Part shown: one piece after another, positions 54,805 to 64,000 of the stretch | Position numbering within the stretch: the stretch's first letter is position 1 | How the letters are laid out: the number at the start of each line of letters is the position of its first letter | DNA from: Paenibacillus sp. FSL R10-2782 | GTDB taxonomy: Bacteria; Bacillota; Bacilli; Paenibacillales; Paenibacillaceae | DNA length: 64,000 nucleotides | Direction of reading: 5' to 3' | Assembly (NCBI RefSeq): GCF_038592985.1 | Contig: NZ_CP151951.1 | Location: forward strand, 5,496,501-5,560,500 | Translations under genes and position numbers: made by a program | The notes under the pieces: model-generated | Seen by the model: only the letters and a program-made list of their open reading frames with translations | The model's database searches: none | Told to the model about the DNA's origin: nothing

Positions 54805-56040
54805 TTAGCCTTCCGGCTTATCCGTTAACTTCAACGTCACGGATTCTTCCTTGCCTGCCCGGTAAAAGATAACCTTCAGCTCGTCGCCAATTTTCTTGTT
54901 ATCGTACAAGTAGCGTCGCAAATCAAGCGTCGAGTTGATCGGTTCACTATCGAACGCGGTAATGACATCGTTCAGCTTCAAGCCTGCCTCCTCGGCAGGG
55001 CCATGCGCCTCCAGAACAACCGCCCCGTTCTTTACGGTGTCAGGCAGCTTGAGTTCCTTGCGCTGTGTTTCATCCAGCGGAGCATACTCATTATTGAGGT
55101 CAACCGTGTATACCCCCAGATAAGGACGGGTAATCTTGCCATCCTCGACCAGTTCATTCACCGTCTTCATGACCTCATTGGCCGGAATCGCGAAGCCGAG
55201 TCCTTCCACACCGGTATCGGCAATTTTCATCGTATTGATGCCTATCACACGTCCGTCCAGATCGACCAGCGCACCGCCGCTGTTTCCTTCATTAATCGCT
55301 GCATCGGTCTGGATGACATGCTGTTCCCAGTCATATACGCCGTCCTGATTAATGGAAATGGGAATAATCCGATTCGTATAACTTACAATGCCGGAAGTGA
55401 GCGTATCGCCCAAGCCGAGCGGATTACCAATGGCAATCACGGTCTCGCCCAGACGAAGCTTACTGGAATCACCGATATCCGCTATCGTGCTAATGCCCTT
55501 ATCGTCTACCGCCAGCACTGCGATATCGCTAATGCGATCCTTACCGATCAGCTTCGCCTCTTTTTTGATACCATCCACAGTTACAATCTCCAGATCATCC
55601 GAGCCTTCGATCACATGGTTGTTAGTCATAATGAAGGCTTTGCCGGAAGCTATTCGGAAAATAACACCCGATCCAAGCGCCGACGGCTCCGTGCTATGTC
55701 CGTCTTCCCCTTTCAGGTTCACAATGCTGACGACCGCCGGACGCACCTTGGCTGCCGCCTGCACAATCCGGTCATACGGGTCACCCGCCGCTTGGCGCAT
55801 GGGATAATGACTTGCTCCGGTTACTGCTGTAGTGGAGGGCAGACCTGTAATAAAGCTGAACAGCAGCACCGCAACCACCGCACTGACTGCACCGCTAATG
55901 ACAGCAGCTTGCACCGGACTCACGCTCCGGTTCCTGTGTGGCCAACGTTTCTGTCCTCCGCGACGTGCCTTGAATGCCTTTTTTTTGGCCGCACGCGTGG
56001 ATACCCTCGTTGAATAAAAATCGTCATCAAACAAGCCCAT
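54805..56040 (-). CDS. htrA: HtrA/DegP-like membrane-anchored serine protease
   Basis: 411 residues. One membrane anchor near residues 45-66 (AAVISGAVSAVVAVLLFSFI), trypsin-like domain with His142 (TNNHVIEG), Asp172 (SDIAVL) and Ser254 (EGNSGGAL), and one PDZ domain at about 320-405. It degrades misfolded proteins at the membrane outer face. The Met at 56040 (MGLFDDDFYS) has GGGGAG nine bases upstream; starts at 56046 and 56076 are possible. The place next to walJ is conserved in Bacillales (yycK), though here a small gene lies between. Confidence 0.92.
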   Translation of the reverse strand: MGLFDDDFYSTRVSTRAAKKKAFKARRGGQKRWPHRNRSVSPVQAAVISGAVSAVVAVLLFSFITGLPSTTAVTGASHYPMRQAAGDPYDRIVQAAAKVRPAVVSIVNLKGEDGHSTEPSALGSGVIFRIASGKAFIMTNNHVIEGSDDLEIVTVDGIKKEAKLIGKDRISDIAVLAVDDKGISTIADIGDSSKLRLGETVIAIGNPLGLGDTLTSGIVSYTNRIIPISINQDGVYDWEQHVIQTDAAINEGNSGGALVDLDGRVIGINTMKIADTGVEGLGFAIPANEVMKTVNELVEDGKITRPYLGVYTVDLNNEYAPLDETQRKELKLPDTVKNGAVVLEAHGPAEEAGLKLNDVITAFDSEPINSTLDLRRYLYDNKKIGDELKVIFYRAGKEESVTLKLTDKPEG

Positions 56041-56524
56041 GTTCATCCTCTCCCCTTCGTTGTCATGCACCGACACTCACTAAAAAATTAGGGCTATTCG
56101 GGCTTGCGCCAACCTATGCTACAGAGACTCGCTCCGTTTGAACGCCAAAATGGATTGAATATCCCCCATGACCGAAACAACAGATCATTTCAGCCTACTT
56201 ATTAATCACCACAAATGGGGCCTCCCTAAGCACCTGATCTCATAAACCAGCATACACGCCGCAATCCACTCCGAATAGAGGAAAAAGGAGGAATGATTTC
56301 CAAATCAATTGACTACAATAGTAACAAGTCTTCTATTCTATTACAAAATGATCGTCTCATAGAGACGTTCTGGCCTGTTCCCTTTCGCTTGTAACAGCTT
56401 ATGCTTCCGATACGAGCCTTTTTTCAGAAAGCTTTCAGTTGTTAGCTTTATTGTATCACAGCACCCAGCAAAACCAAGCTGATCACACGCCATTTTTCAA
56501 ATATTTTAACAGGAGGAATATATG
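56041..56524. other. Divergent intergenic region, 484 bp
   Basis: Promoters of htrA (minus) and of the small gene at 56525 (plus) must lie here. No repeat, RNA structure or further gene recognised. Confidence 0.4.
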
Positions 56525-56731
56525 ATGAATCAACATCGCTCAGCTATGGATGAAGTTCGTATGGCTGCCAAGCTTGCGGATCTGAAAGACGAGCATTACC
56601 GCAACACCCTGGCGTTAAGTACACTCATTGAGCTACTGGTGGACAAAGGCATCGTGACCCGCGAAGAGGTAGAACGCAAAGCCGCCGAGCTGGACAGCTT
56701 TATGGCTCACTTACCTTATCCCACGGTGTAG
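56525..56731 (+). CDS. Small conserved-looking hypothetical protein
   Basis: 68 residues, helical (RMAAKLADLKDEHYRNTLAL; IELLVDKGIVTREEVERKAA). AGGAGGAATAT precedes two adjacent ATG codons (56522 and 56525). The GIVTREEVERKAAEL segment resembles the small-subunit or nitrile-hydratase-associated helical motif, but no family is assured. Its last 32 bp overlap the end of walJ on the other strand, so the transcripts are convergent and overlap. Confidence 0.6.
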   Translation: MNQHRSAMDEVRMAAKLADLKDEHYRNTLALSTLIELLVDKGIVTREEVERKAAELDSFMAHLPYPTV

Positions 56732-57506
56732 GACGGTCATAATACGTATCGCACAATCGGAACTCACTGTCCTTGTAAAAGCAGCCGCGATCTTCCATCG
56801 CCCCGCGCACGGTCAGCTTTGCCAACTCCATCATATTGTGGTCGCGGCTCAAATGTGCCAAATACGTTCGCTTCGTCCGTCCTGTCAGCAGCTCGCTAAG
56901 GATCGCGCCCGCCATCTCATTGGATAAGTGACCGATATCGCTGAGAATACGGCGCTTGATGTTCCATGGATAACGTCCCATGCGCAGCATTTCCACATCA
57001 TGATTAGACTCCAGTACCAATACATCTGCGTCTGAAATGGCCTGCTTCACCTTGTCGCTGACATAGCCGAGATCGGTGGCTACACTGAGCTTCTCTGCCC
57101 CGTCGTAAAAGCTATACCCTACTGGCTCTGCCGCATCATGAGATATACCAAAAGACTCTACACGCAACGATTCAAATTCCCGTGTCGCGCCTGTCTCCAA
57201 TATTCTGCGGTTATCGTCCGCGATCTGCCCGACAGCATTGCTGATGGCAAACCACGTCTTCTCATTCGCATACACAGGTAAATTATATTTACGCGCCATG
57301 GCGCCTAGTCCTTTCACATGATCGGAATGCTCATGTGTGACCAAAATACCATCCAACTCTTCTCCGCTCAGATCGCGTTCCTTCAGCAATTCATCAATAC
57401 GCTTCGCGCTGAGACCTGCGTCGATGAGTAATGTCGTGTCTTCGTTCCGGACAACGGTGGCGTTGCCGGTCGAACCGCTCGACAGCACGGTAAATGAAAT
57501 CCCCAT
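56700..57506 (-). CDS. walJ: Metallo-beta-lactamase-fold exonuclease WalJ (YycJ)
   Basis: 268 residues. Metal ligands THEHSDHVKG near residue 58 and later His/Asp residues (ISHDAAEPVG; ATDLGYVSD; LAHLSRDHN). WalJ/YycJ is a 5'-3' exonuclease in the MutSL-type mismatch repair of Bacillales and part of the wal operon. It follows yycI by 6 bp. Last gene of the operon. Confidence 0.93.
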   Translation of the reverse strand: MGISFTVLSSGSTGNATVVRNEDTTLLIDAGLSAKRIDELLKERDLSGEELDGILVTHEHSDHVKGLGAMARKYNLPVYANEKTWFAISNAVGQIADDNRRILETGATREFESLRVESFGISHDAAEPVGYSFYDGAEKLSVATDLGYVSDKVKQAISDADVLVLESNHDVEMLRMGRYPWNIKRRILSDIGHLSNEMAGAILSELLTGRTKRTYLAHLSRDHNMMELAKLTVRGAMEDRGCFYKDSEFRLCDTYYDRPTPWDKVSEP

Positions 57507-57512
57507 ATCTGT

Positions 57513-58277
57513 TCAAGACCCTTCTGTTTGTTCTGTCTTTGGACTAATGACATCTCCGTTCATCTGCACGTAATACACGCCTTGCCCGTTATCCAGCATA
57601 AACCGCCATACAGGCGCAGCCACCTGGCTATCCGAGTTAAAGGTCTGTCCGTAATAACCCAGCCGGATATCCTTCACAATCGCATCACGCGGCAAATAAC
57701 TGTCAATCAACCGTGCCAGCGCCTTGGATGCGGGCAGCATTTTCTTCGCTTCATCCGAGGGCTGGAGATCAACCTGAATTTTGCGATATCCGATAATTTT
57801 CTGATTACTGTAAAACAGGGCCAGCTTCACATTAAATAAAGGCCACTTTCCCTGTACCAACGGGTGTAGCACAAAAGCATCTGCCTGTCCAGATGCAAGC
57901 TCCTCCTGAACATCCAGCGGATCATACTGGTAGTTGTCGATGTCCCTGATTTGCGGCTGCAATGCCTCAACCAGCGCATCGTGGGTGAATACCAGCTTGC
58001 TGTCTACAGGCTCCGGTAGACTCACACGCCCATCCTTTTCCCCGCCATGAACATATGTGTAAGACAGCTTCGGCAACTGGGGAGTATCCCCGGGAATGGG
58101 AGCCAGCACCTGAATGCTCTTCTCTTCCATTGAACGCTGCGTATTTTCATCCAGCGAAGTAAAATCCAGATTCGGCCCTGCCGTTTCCTGCGCATCATTC
58201 CACAACTGGCGCCCGAGTACTACATTGAGCAGCAAAAACGTACAGATCAGTACGTTTTTGGCGCGACTCCAATCCAT
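57513..58277 (-). CDS. yycI: WalK-regulating membrane protein YycI
   Basis: 254 residues with one N-terminal membrane helix (NVLICTFLLLNVVLGRQLW) and an extracellular YycH/YycI fold. With YycH it binds WalK in the membrane and lowers its activity. It lies 88 bp after yycH, same strand. Confidence 0.92.
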   Translation of the reverse strand: MDWSRAKNVLICTFLLLNVVLGRQLWNDAQETAGPNLDFTSLDENTQRSMEEKSIQVLAPIPGDTPQLPKLSYTYVHGGEKDGRVSLPEPVDSKLVFTHDALVEALQPQIRDIDNYQYDPLDVQEELASGQADAFVLHPLVQGKWPLFNVKLALFYSNQKIIGYRKIQVDLQPSDEAKKMLPASKALARLIDSYLPRDAIVKDIRLGYYGQTFNSDSQVAAPVWRFMLDNGQGVYYVQMNGDVISPKTEQTEGS

Positions 58278-58365
58278 TCCCGTTCCCCCTTTCTGTCATA
58301 ACCCTGTCCATGCTTTATCCCTTTGCTGGTGCTATGCTGTGTGAGTAGCACGAAACCTGAATCCG

Positions 58366-59709
58366 TCACTTCTTTACCGCCTGAGATTGCTGCGTTTGCG
58401 CTGTACTCGACGTTGTCGCTGTTACGGCCACAGCGTGAATCTCTGCCACAGAACCGTCGCCCAACGTAACACGCCACTCGGGAACGAGCTTTAACCCATC
58501 ATTGATCAGCTCCGGCTGATATACAGGGGTCAGATCTCTAATCGTTATCCCTTTAGCTACAGCTTCGAGCTGCTTCTTCAAGGTTTCGCCACCCGGAAGC
58601 ATAACCTTCTTCGAGGATTGCTCGCCGCCCTTGAGATACAACAGCGAACGATCATAGACGGATGCCGTTTCCTGCTGGATTTCCAACAAAATCGTGCCAA
58701 ACCGGAAGGATGGCGTATCCAGTACCGGATAAGATCCGTAATACTGCTGGAATAGCACATTGGTACGGCTCTCGTCGCTGCTTCTCATTTTCAACTGATA
58801 CGAAGCATCCCAACCGCCATGCTGATTCACAAAATCAACCGCCGCCAGTACATCCCTCACCGAACTGCTTCCGCCCGCCCCCGGTGCACTCGGATCGGTA
58901 TAGCTCATCCAACGCTGCTCCTGCTTAATTTGCAGACTGCGCTTGCTGTCCGTGTAAATTTGGGAACCGTCCTTCTCCTGAATATTACGCGTAATCCCCG
59001 GATCGAAAAACAAATTCCGCTGCATCTGCTCTGTCGTGAACAACCCGGCATATACCACGGGCTGCACCGTCTCCAGGTTATCTGCCGGAATGTAATACTG
59101 ATTATCCACCAGCTCGTACAACGGGGCATTTTTAGCGAAATTCACATGCTGCCGGATATCCTCCATCGTCATATCAAACTGATTCGCCTCATACACTACA
59201 TCGCCTCTGGCACTGAAAAAGAGGGCGTGCGGCTTGGCATTTTTCTCATCTATATAGATCCAGATACGATTAATCGTCTCTCCCTGAAACACAGAATCCG
59301 GCGTCAGACGCATAACTCGCTCCAGTAATGAAACCGGGACACCGCCTGAAAAGGATAATTCCATGCCCTCATTCTCGCTGCGAATCCGCGCCCAATCTGC
59401 CGACTGGATACTGCGACGTTGAAAGCTGTTAAAGCTCCGGCTCTCCAGCCGTGTAAAAATCAAATCGTAGAAAGCAACGCCCGGATAAAAAACGGTATGC
59501 TTGTTTTGCCCTTGGTGAATTAGCATTTTATCAGGAAACACGAGCTTTTCAATCTTTTTCTCCTGTCCCATACTCTCGGTTTTGACATAGTTCGTCTCCG
59601 AGGTAAGTACAGAATCACTGCCTGGAAGACGGTAAATCAGAAAATAACTCTGTACAAGGCTGGAAGCAACCAGCAAAATAAGCGCCCATGACTTCAAACG
59701 TTCCCTCAC
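58366..59709 (-). CDS. yycH: WalK-regulating membrane protein YycH
   Basis: 447 residues; N-terminal membrane helix (WALILLVASSLVQSYFLIY) and a large extracellular part. Its start overlaps the end of walK by four bases (ATGA type), so translation is coupled. Works with YycI as negative regulator of the WalKR system. Confidence 0.92.
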   Translation of the reverse strand: MRERLKSWALILLVASSLVQSYFLIYRLPGSDSVLTSETNYVKTESMGQEKKIEKLVFPDKMLIHQGQNKHTVFYPGVAFYDLIFTRLESRSFNSFQRRSIQSADWARIRSENEGMELSFSGGVPVSLLERVMRLTPDSVFQGETINRIWIYIDEKNAKPHALFFSARGDVVYEANQFDMTMEDIRQHVNFAKNAPLYELVDNQYYIPADNLETVQPVVYAGLFTTEQMQRNLFFDPGITRNIQEKDGSQIYTDSKRSLQIKQEQRWMSYTDPSAPGAGGSSSVRDVLAAVDFVNQHGGWDASYQLKMRSSDESRTNVLFQQYYGSYPVLDTPSFRFGTILLEIQQETASVYDRSLLYLKGGEQSSKKVMLPGGETLKKQLEAVAKGITIRDLTPVYQPELINDGLKLVPEWRVTLGDGSVAEIHAVAVTATTSSTAQTQQSQAVKK

Positions 59710-61535
59710 TGTGCTTCCCTCCCTTCACCCAACATGGGGAGCGTAAAGGTCGTGCAGGTCCCTTGACCATATTCTGACTCCAGAAAAATCTGGCCTCCAT
59801 GCGCCTTTACAATTTCCCGGGCAATCGACAGCCCTAGTCCCGTACCGCCCATATTACGCGATCTGGCCTTGTCCACACGGTAAAACCGTTCAAAAATTCG
59901 CTCCAAATCCTTTTTGGGAATCCCTATCCCGGTATCCTGTACCGAAATAGACAGCATTCCCTCACTATTGCGGCGAGCTTCAATCCGAATACTTCCACCC
60001 TCCGGTGTATATTTCAAAGCATTGGACATCAGATTGTCCAACACCTGCTCAATTTGATCCCGGTCAATCACGACCTTGCCGATCCCCTGCTCCACGAACA
60101 TTCCAGACCGGATATGCTTTTGCTTCATTTGAAAAGAAAACCGATCTGCGACTTCGTCCAGCATTTCCATTACATCCGCAGGCTGCATCCGCAAGGGCGC
60201 TTCATTGGAATCCAGCCGCGACAGATGCAGCAAATCCGTGACTAACCGGATCATACGCTCCGTCTCGTTGCGGATCACACCTACGAAACGCTCCGCGAGC
60301 TGCGGTTCACCCATTGCCCCGTCATCCAGCGCTTCGGCATAGCTGCGGATCGTCGTCAATGGGGTGCGCAGCTCATGCGATACATTCGCTACGAACTCCC
60401 GGCGTGTCGTCTCCATCTCCTCCTGCTCCGTCACGTCCTGAAGCACGGCAATCGTCCCCGTAATGCCAAATTCCCGCCGATGAATCGGCGTGAATGTCAC
60501 GCGGATGACGATCGGCTCGTCCTGACCCGCAGGCTCCAGCTGCAGCAGCGTGGAGGCCGAAGAGCCGCTGTACAGGGCCTCCGTTTCCTCCGGGTCGATA
60601 CCGAGCAGCACCGCGATATGTCTGCCGGTCATTTCGTTCTCGTTCACGCCCAGCATGGCGCTGGCCCGACGGTTAACCAGAATGACCCGGCCATGATCAT
60701 CTGTAGCGACCACACCGTCGCTCATATTGGTCAAGATGGAGGAGAGCTTCTCCTTCTCCTCTTCATTTTGCGACAGCGCCTCACGCAAGCGGCCTGTCAT
60801 ATAGTTAAAGGCCACGCTGAGCCTGCCAATCTCATCATCACCAAACACTGGCATCTGCTGATCGAATTTGCCCTCGGCAACCTCTGTCGCATGACGCGTC
60901 ATCACCTTGATCGGGTGCGTAATCGTATGCGCCAGCACCACGCCCAGCACAGCTGTCAACGCCAGCGCAATCAGCATGCCTGAAAGAAACACATTGTTAA
61001 TGCGCTTCATCGTATCGTACAGCTCCGTCATCGAGGCGGCGATATACACCGCACCGACAATTTTGCCCTGGCTGATGACTGGCTTGGCGACGACCTTCTT
61101 GCGGATATTATCCTCGTCCACCATGTATTCCTCATTGTCACGGATACCCTGGAGTGCACGGCTGACCACCGTCTGCGTATTTTTGCGTCCGACATAATCG
61201 GCGTGTGAGCCTTGAGAAGTAATCAGCACCTTGCCGCTGGCATCCAATACCTGAATTTCTGCGCCGCTAAAATCAAACAGATTATTCACACGTGCGCGCA
61301 GACTTTCCACGCTGTCTTCCTCCATTTTACCGTCACTGCCGTTCAGATCCTGCTCTGCCAGCACGGACAGCATTTCCGCCCGCGCCTGCAAGTCCTGTGT
61401 AAAGTTGCTCGTCAAAGAGTTCTTCATGGAGCTGACAAAATAGACCCCGATCAGCTGCATCGCCACTAAAATCAACAGCACATAAATAATGATCAGCTTC
61501 GCATGAATCGTACGAAAGAAAGACAGCCATCTCAT
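59706..61535 (-). CDS. walK: Sensor histidine kinase WalK
   Basis: 609 residues: two membrane helices (about 12-35 and 183-205) around an extracellular Cache-like sensor, HAMP (205-255), PAS (about 262-372), HisKA with phospho-acceptor His387 ([13 protein letters not shown]), and HATPase ([30 protein letters not shown]). The essential WalKR system controls cell-wall hydrolases. It overlaps walR by four bases. Confidence 0.96.
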   Translation of the reverse strand: MRWLSFFRTIHAKLIIIYVLLILVAMQLIGVYFVSSMKNSLTSNFTQDLQARAEMLSVLAEQDLNGSDGKMEEDSVESLRARVNNLFDFSGAEIQVLDASGKVLITSQGSHADYVGRKNTQTVVSRALQGIRDNEEYMVDEDNIRKKVVAKPVISQGKIVGAVYIAASMTELYDTMKRINNVFLSGMLIALALTAVLGVVLAHTITHPIKVMTRHATEVAEGKFDQQMPVFGDDEIGRLSVAFNYMTGRLREALSQNEEEKEKLSSILTNMSDGVVATDDHGRVILVNRRASAMLGVNENEMTGRHIAVLLGIDPEETEALYSGSSASTLLQLEPAGQDEPIVIRVTFTPIHRREFGITGTIAVLQDVTEQEEMETTRREFVANVSHELRTPLTTIRSYAEALDDGAMGEPQLAERFVGVIRNETERMIRLVTDLLHLSRLDSNEAPLRMQPADVMEMLDEVADRFSFQMKQKHIRSGMFVEQGIGKVVIDRDQIEQVLDNLMSNALKYTPEGGSIRIEARRNSEGMLSISVQDTGIGIPKKDLERIFERFYRVDKARSRNMGGTGLGLSIAREIVKAHGGQIFLESEYGQGTCTTFTLPMLGEGREAQ

Positions 61536-62263
61536 GCCCGCAGGCCACCTTTGCCCCCGCTAATAATGTATCCGAGTCCACGGCGCGTCAGGATCGTCTC
61601 CGGCTTGCTCGGGTTTTCCTCAATCTTCTCGCGCAGCCGCCGGATCGTCACATCCACCGTCCGCACATCCCCATAGTATTCGAAGCCCCACACCGCCTGG
61701 AGCAAATGCTCCCTTGTCATGACCTTTCCGGCATTTTTAGCCATATAATACAGAAGCTCATACTCCCGATGCGTCAGATCGAGCGGTGTACCGTTTTTGT
61801 AAGCTGTATACATATCCGTATCAAAAAAGAGGTCCGCCACGCGCAGCCCCTGCTTCTCTTCCTGCGAGCGGCTTTCCGACGTGCCTGCCCCGCCGCGCTG
61901 CTGTCTGCGCATCTGTGCCTTCACCCGCGCCAGCAATTCCCGTGTGCTGAACGGCTTTGTCACATAATCATCTGCGCCCAGCTCCAACCCCAGCACCTTG
62001 TCGATTTCCCCGTCCTTGGCGGTCAGCATAATAATCGGCGTCTGGAGCTGATGCCCGCGCACCTCGCGGCACACATCCATGCCATCCATCCCCGGCAGCA
62101 TCAGGTCCAGCAAGATTAGGTCAGGCTGCTGCTTGACCGCGATATCCACCGCGCTGATTCCATCGAAGGCGCAAATCACCTGATAGCCCTCTTTTTCCAA
62201 ATTAAATTTCAAAATATCAGCGATAGGCTGTTCATCATCCACCACCAGAATCGTTCCCTGCAT
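61532..62263 (-). CDS. walR: Response regulator WalR
   Basis: 243 residues, OmpR/PhoB type. Receiver domain with Asp53 ([13 protein letters not shown]) and acidic DDE at 9-11; C-terminal winged helix ([20 protein letters not shown]). AGAGGTGAGCGCTGT precedes the ATG. First gene of walR-walK-yycH-yycI-walJ. Confidence 0.96.
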   Translation of the reverse strand: MQGTILVVDDEQPIADILKFNLEKEGYQVICAFDGISAVDIAVKQQPDLILLDLMLPGMDGMDVCREVRGHQLQTPIIMLTAKDGEIDKVLGLELGADDYVTKPFSTRELLARVKAQMRRQQRGGAGTSESRSQEEKQGLRVADLFFDTDMYTAYKNGTPLDLTHREYELLYYMAKNAGKVMTREHLLQAVWGFEYYGDVRTVDVTIRRLREKIEENPSKPETILTRRGLGYIISGGKGGLRA

Positions 62264-62293
62264 ACAGCGCTCACCTCTTCCTACGGATCATGT

Positions 62294-62323
62294 TATATAT
62301 TAACTTTCGTTTGTCAGTGTCCA
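62294..62323 (-). promoter_or_regulatory. Possible wal operon promoter
   Basis: On the minus strand TGGACA, an 18-bp spacer and TATATA lie about 30 bp before the walR start. Fair match to a sigma-A promoter; other pairings are possible in this AT-rich stretch. Confidence 0.4.
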
Positions 62324-62390
62324 TAAGCTGCTTATTCTATTCTACCATACCCACACGCCATTCCATTACTTGTCCAGCCCCTTTTTCTTG

Positions 62391-62443
62391 CACAAAAAAA
62401 GCCATGCCTGCACCTACTGTTAAGCATGCAGAAAAACATGGCC
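62391..62443 (-). terminator. Terminator of the M23 peptidase gene
   Basis: GCCATG/CATGGC with an inner CTGCA/TGCAG stem; seven T follow on the minus strand. It separates the peptidase gene from the wal operon. Confidence 0.8.
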
Positions 62444-62490
62444 TTCCCCGTATCCTCATGAATCATCATCCAGCGTTATAAACGATCCAT

Positions 62491-64000
62491 CTATCTTAAA
62501 TACGTCATTGGATTGCGTGGCGTATTGTCTTTACGAATTTCAAAATGCAGATGTGTTCCTGTCGAGCGTCCTGTGTTCCCCATAACTCCGATCGACTCGC
62601 CTTGCTGAACCACCTGTCCCACATGAACGCCAATGCTGCTCAAATGCCCGTATACTGTCTGGTAGCCATTACCATGGTCAATCATAATGACATTGCCGTA
62701 GCCATTCTGCTGACCTGCAAATGTAACTACACCTTCATCCGATGCGTGGATGTCAGGACTGCCGACCAAATCGACACCCTCATGCATACGTCCCCAGCGT
62801 GCGCCAAAGCTGCTCGACATCGCTGCGCCGGACACCGGCCAAGCGAACTCTCCCGATCCTTCGCCTACGACCTTTGTTCCTTTCAACACCACCTCGGAAA
62901 CAGACGGCTGCAACACCTTTTGACCGAGCCATTCCTCTCGCACGACCTCGCCGTTCTCCTTGGTCAGACGGTAATCCATTTCCTTCAAGCCTGCTTGTCC
63001 CGGTCTGACAACCTTGGTGACTCCTGCTTTCAGTTCGTCACTTTGGCGAACCTCAATCTCAGGCTCAATAGCAATCTGCTCAACGACCTTCTCCACTGTT
63101 TGCACCGTAACCGGAGCCTTTGGAGCGGTAAGCTTCAATTCATCTCCAATTTGCAGATACAGCTCACGCGATCCGGGGTTGTTCTGCTTAATCTCCCAAG
63201 CGGTCATATTAAATTTATTCGCAATCGACGACAAGGAATCGCCCTCCTGTACCGTATACGTTACAGGTGCCTCACGCGCCTCGGTCAGCGCTTTAACCGC
63301 TTCTGCCTCGGTCAGCACCTTGTTCGGGTCTGCTTTTACAGGCTCATATGCAATTTTCTCACGAATAGTGGCAGACTCCAGCCATGCTTTAGAGGCTTTG
63401 CTACTGGCATTTGCATGACTACTGCCCACGGATGTTTTGCGAACCAGTCCCTTGATGCCTGTAGCCGTGCCCTCACCCGCAGGTGTGTATTTCTTCTGCA
63501 CTTGCTTCAAAGCAGCCTGTGCAGTCGCTTTATCCTTTACAATACCGACCGTCTGGCCGTTGACCTTCACTTCTACGCCTTTGGCATACGCGGTCAGCAT
63601 GCCATCCAGCTTCTTCAGTGTTGCTCCGCTGTCGATATCCACTTTATACGCCTTTTCAATACCTGTCGTTACTGCGCTCGTATTGAGCACCATGTCCACA
63701 CCGGGATACTTGTCCTTATATTGCTTGCTCTTCGTTGCATACAGTTGATTTAGCTGTTGCTCATTGAGGATGCTTCCGACCTCCACACCCTTTACATACA
63801 CTTTATAATAAGGAACCGTATTCGCCCCGACATATTGATTTCCAGCAAAAATAAGACTGCCTGCAATCACCACACCGCCCGCAGTCCAACTCAACCACTT
63901 TCTGCGCCCGCTCAACCACATTGCTATTTTTCCTGCTGCTCCAGCAGGCTTGTCTTCAGCGCTTGAATCTTCATTCCTGCTCTCTGATGAATGCTTTCCC
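62491..64000 (-). CDS. Membrane-anchored M23 peptidase with G5 and LysM domains (5' end outside window)
   Basis: At least 502 residues. One membrane helix (SWTAGGVVIAGSLIFAGNQY), a long repeat-like extracellular part (about 60-200), LysM (TYTVQEGDSLSSIANKFNMT, about 245-290), G5 (about 295-380) and a C-terminal M23 peptidase (SSSFGARWGRMHEGVDLVG; VYGHLSSIGV; GRSTGTHLHFE, with the metal residues H/D and HLH). It cuts peptidoglycan cross-links. The frame is open to the window edge and coding-like (a charged cytoplasmic tail), so the true start is probably outside; the ATG at 63921, with AGGA upstream, is an alternative. The place before walR suits a WalR-controlled hydrolase. Confidence 0.88.
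   Translation of the reverse strand, partial: GKHSSESRNEDSSAEDKPAGAAGKIAMWLSGRRKWLSWTAGGVVIAGSLIFAGNQYVGANTVPYYKVYVKGVEVGSILNEQQLNQLYATKSKQYKDKYPGVDMVLNTSAVTTGIEKAYKVDIDSGATLKKLDGMLTAYAKGVEVKVNGQTVGIVKDKATAQAALKQVQKKYTPAGEGTATGIKGLVRKTSVGSSHANASSKASKAWLESATIREKIAYEPVKADPNKVLTEAEAVKALTEAREAPVTYTVQEGDSLSSIANKFNMTAWEIKQNNPGSRELYLQIGDELKLTAPKAPVTVQTVEKVVEQIAIEPEIEVRQSDELKAGVTKVVRPGQAGLKEMDYRLTKENGEVVREEWLGQKVLQPSVSEVVLKGTKVVGEGSGEFAWPVSGAAMSSSFGARWGRMHEGVDLVGSPDIHASDEGVVTFAGQQNGYGNVIMIDHGNGYQTVYGHLSSIGVHVGQVVQQGESIGVMGNTGRSTGTHLHFEIRKDNTPRNPMTYLR

Noticed and set aside
55003..56013. 336-codon plus-strand frame over htrA
   Set aside because: Shadow of the HtrA gene, which has complete catalytic motifs on the other strand.
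62545..63753. 402-codon plus-strand frame over the M23 peptidase
   Set aside because: Shadow of the peptidase gene; composition (Cys, His, Leu-rich) is not protein-like.

Overview
The window comes from a low-to-mid GC Gram-positive bacterium of the Paenibacillus polymyxa type. This rests on the walRKHIJ-htrA block, an rlmH gene close to it, a secreted GH5-CBM46 cellulase and strong AGGAGG-type ribosome binding sites. The right third (about 47.7-64 kb) is conserved origin-proximal chromosome. It holds rlmH, a TPR-like protein with two small XRE repressors, an AraC/DinB pair, a CxxH/CxxC protein, a methyltransferase, the cellulase, htrA, and the cell-wall operon walR-walK-yycH-yycI-walJ, followed by an M23/LysM/G5 peptidase that runs off the right edge.

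The left three quarters (1 to 47,677) is a mosaic accessory island lying exactly downstream of the 3' end of rlmH. The last 21 bases of rlmH, encoding the end ...GEPYHK-stop, recur ten more times across the island, always in the same orientation, at 44707, 41933, 31991, 31685, 29205, 16230, 11640, 11371, 9693 and 566. Most copies carry the same flanks: an AAAAACTTGCCG-like arm on the rlmH-distal side of the core and GCGCTGTCTGTAACGGCAAG on the other, forming an inverted repeat, and usually a transcription terminator next. This is the architecture of a staphylococcal cassette chromosome (SCC), which integrates at the same codons of rlmH (orfX), but here in a Paenibacillus-type genome and as a tandem array of at least ten small cassettes. 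Three relics of large serine recombinases (13563, 32429, 46737) lie in the array; no intact recombinase is present.

Cassette contents, from rlmH outward: an aldo/keto reductase, a small nucleotide-type protein and a recombinase relic; MarR/SDR/aldo-keto reductase; a 10-kb AT-rich module with a sugar-type ABC importer, two phosphatases, TetR, an ABC-F protein and a decayed AraC-GyrI gene; a 306-bp cassette with almost no gene; a single-gene cassette for a Tet-type ribosomal protection GTPase; a 13-kb block with an ECF sigma/anti-sigma pair, a 2046-residue sortase-anchored adhesin with its class B sortase, a broken IS4-family element, a fragment of a second rlmH and a repeat-bearing secreted esterase; a LysR/hydrolase/truncated MFS block with an Eis-like acetyltransferase; a decayed cassette; a single-gene FAD oxidase cassette; an SMI1/methyltransferase cassette; a sugar kinase and regulator block; and finally an AAC(3)-type aminoglycoside acetyltransferase cut by the left edge.

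Several cargo genes belong to drug-resistance or detoxification families (AAC(3), Tet-type GTPase, ABC-F, Eis-like GNAT, reductases, methyltransferases). The sharp composition changes between blocks (GC-rich SDR and recombinase relics, AT-rich ABC modules) fit separate acquisitions. Site counts and alignments were made by eye; SCC-type mobility is inferred, not shown.
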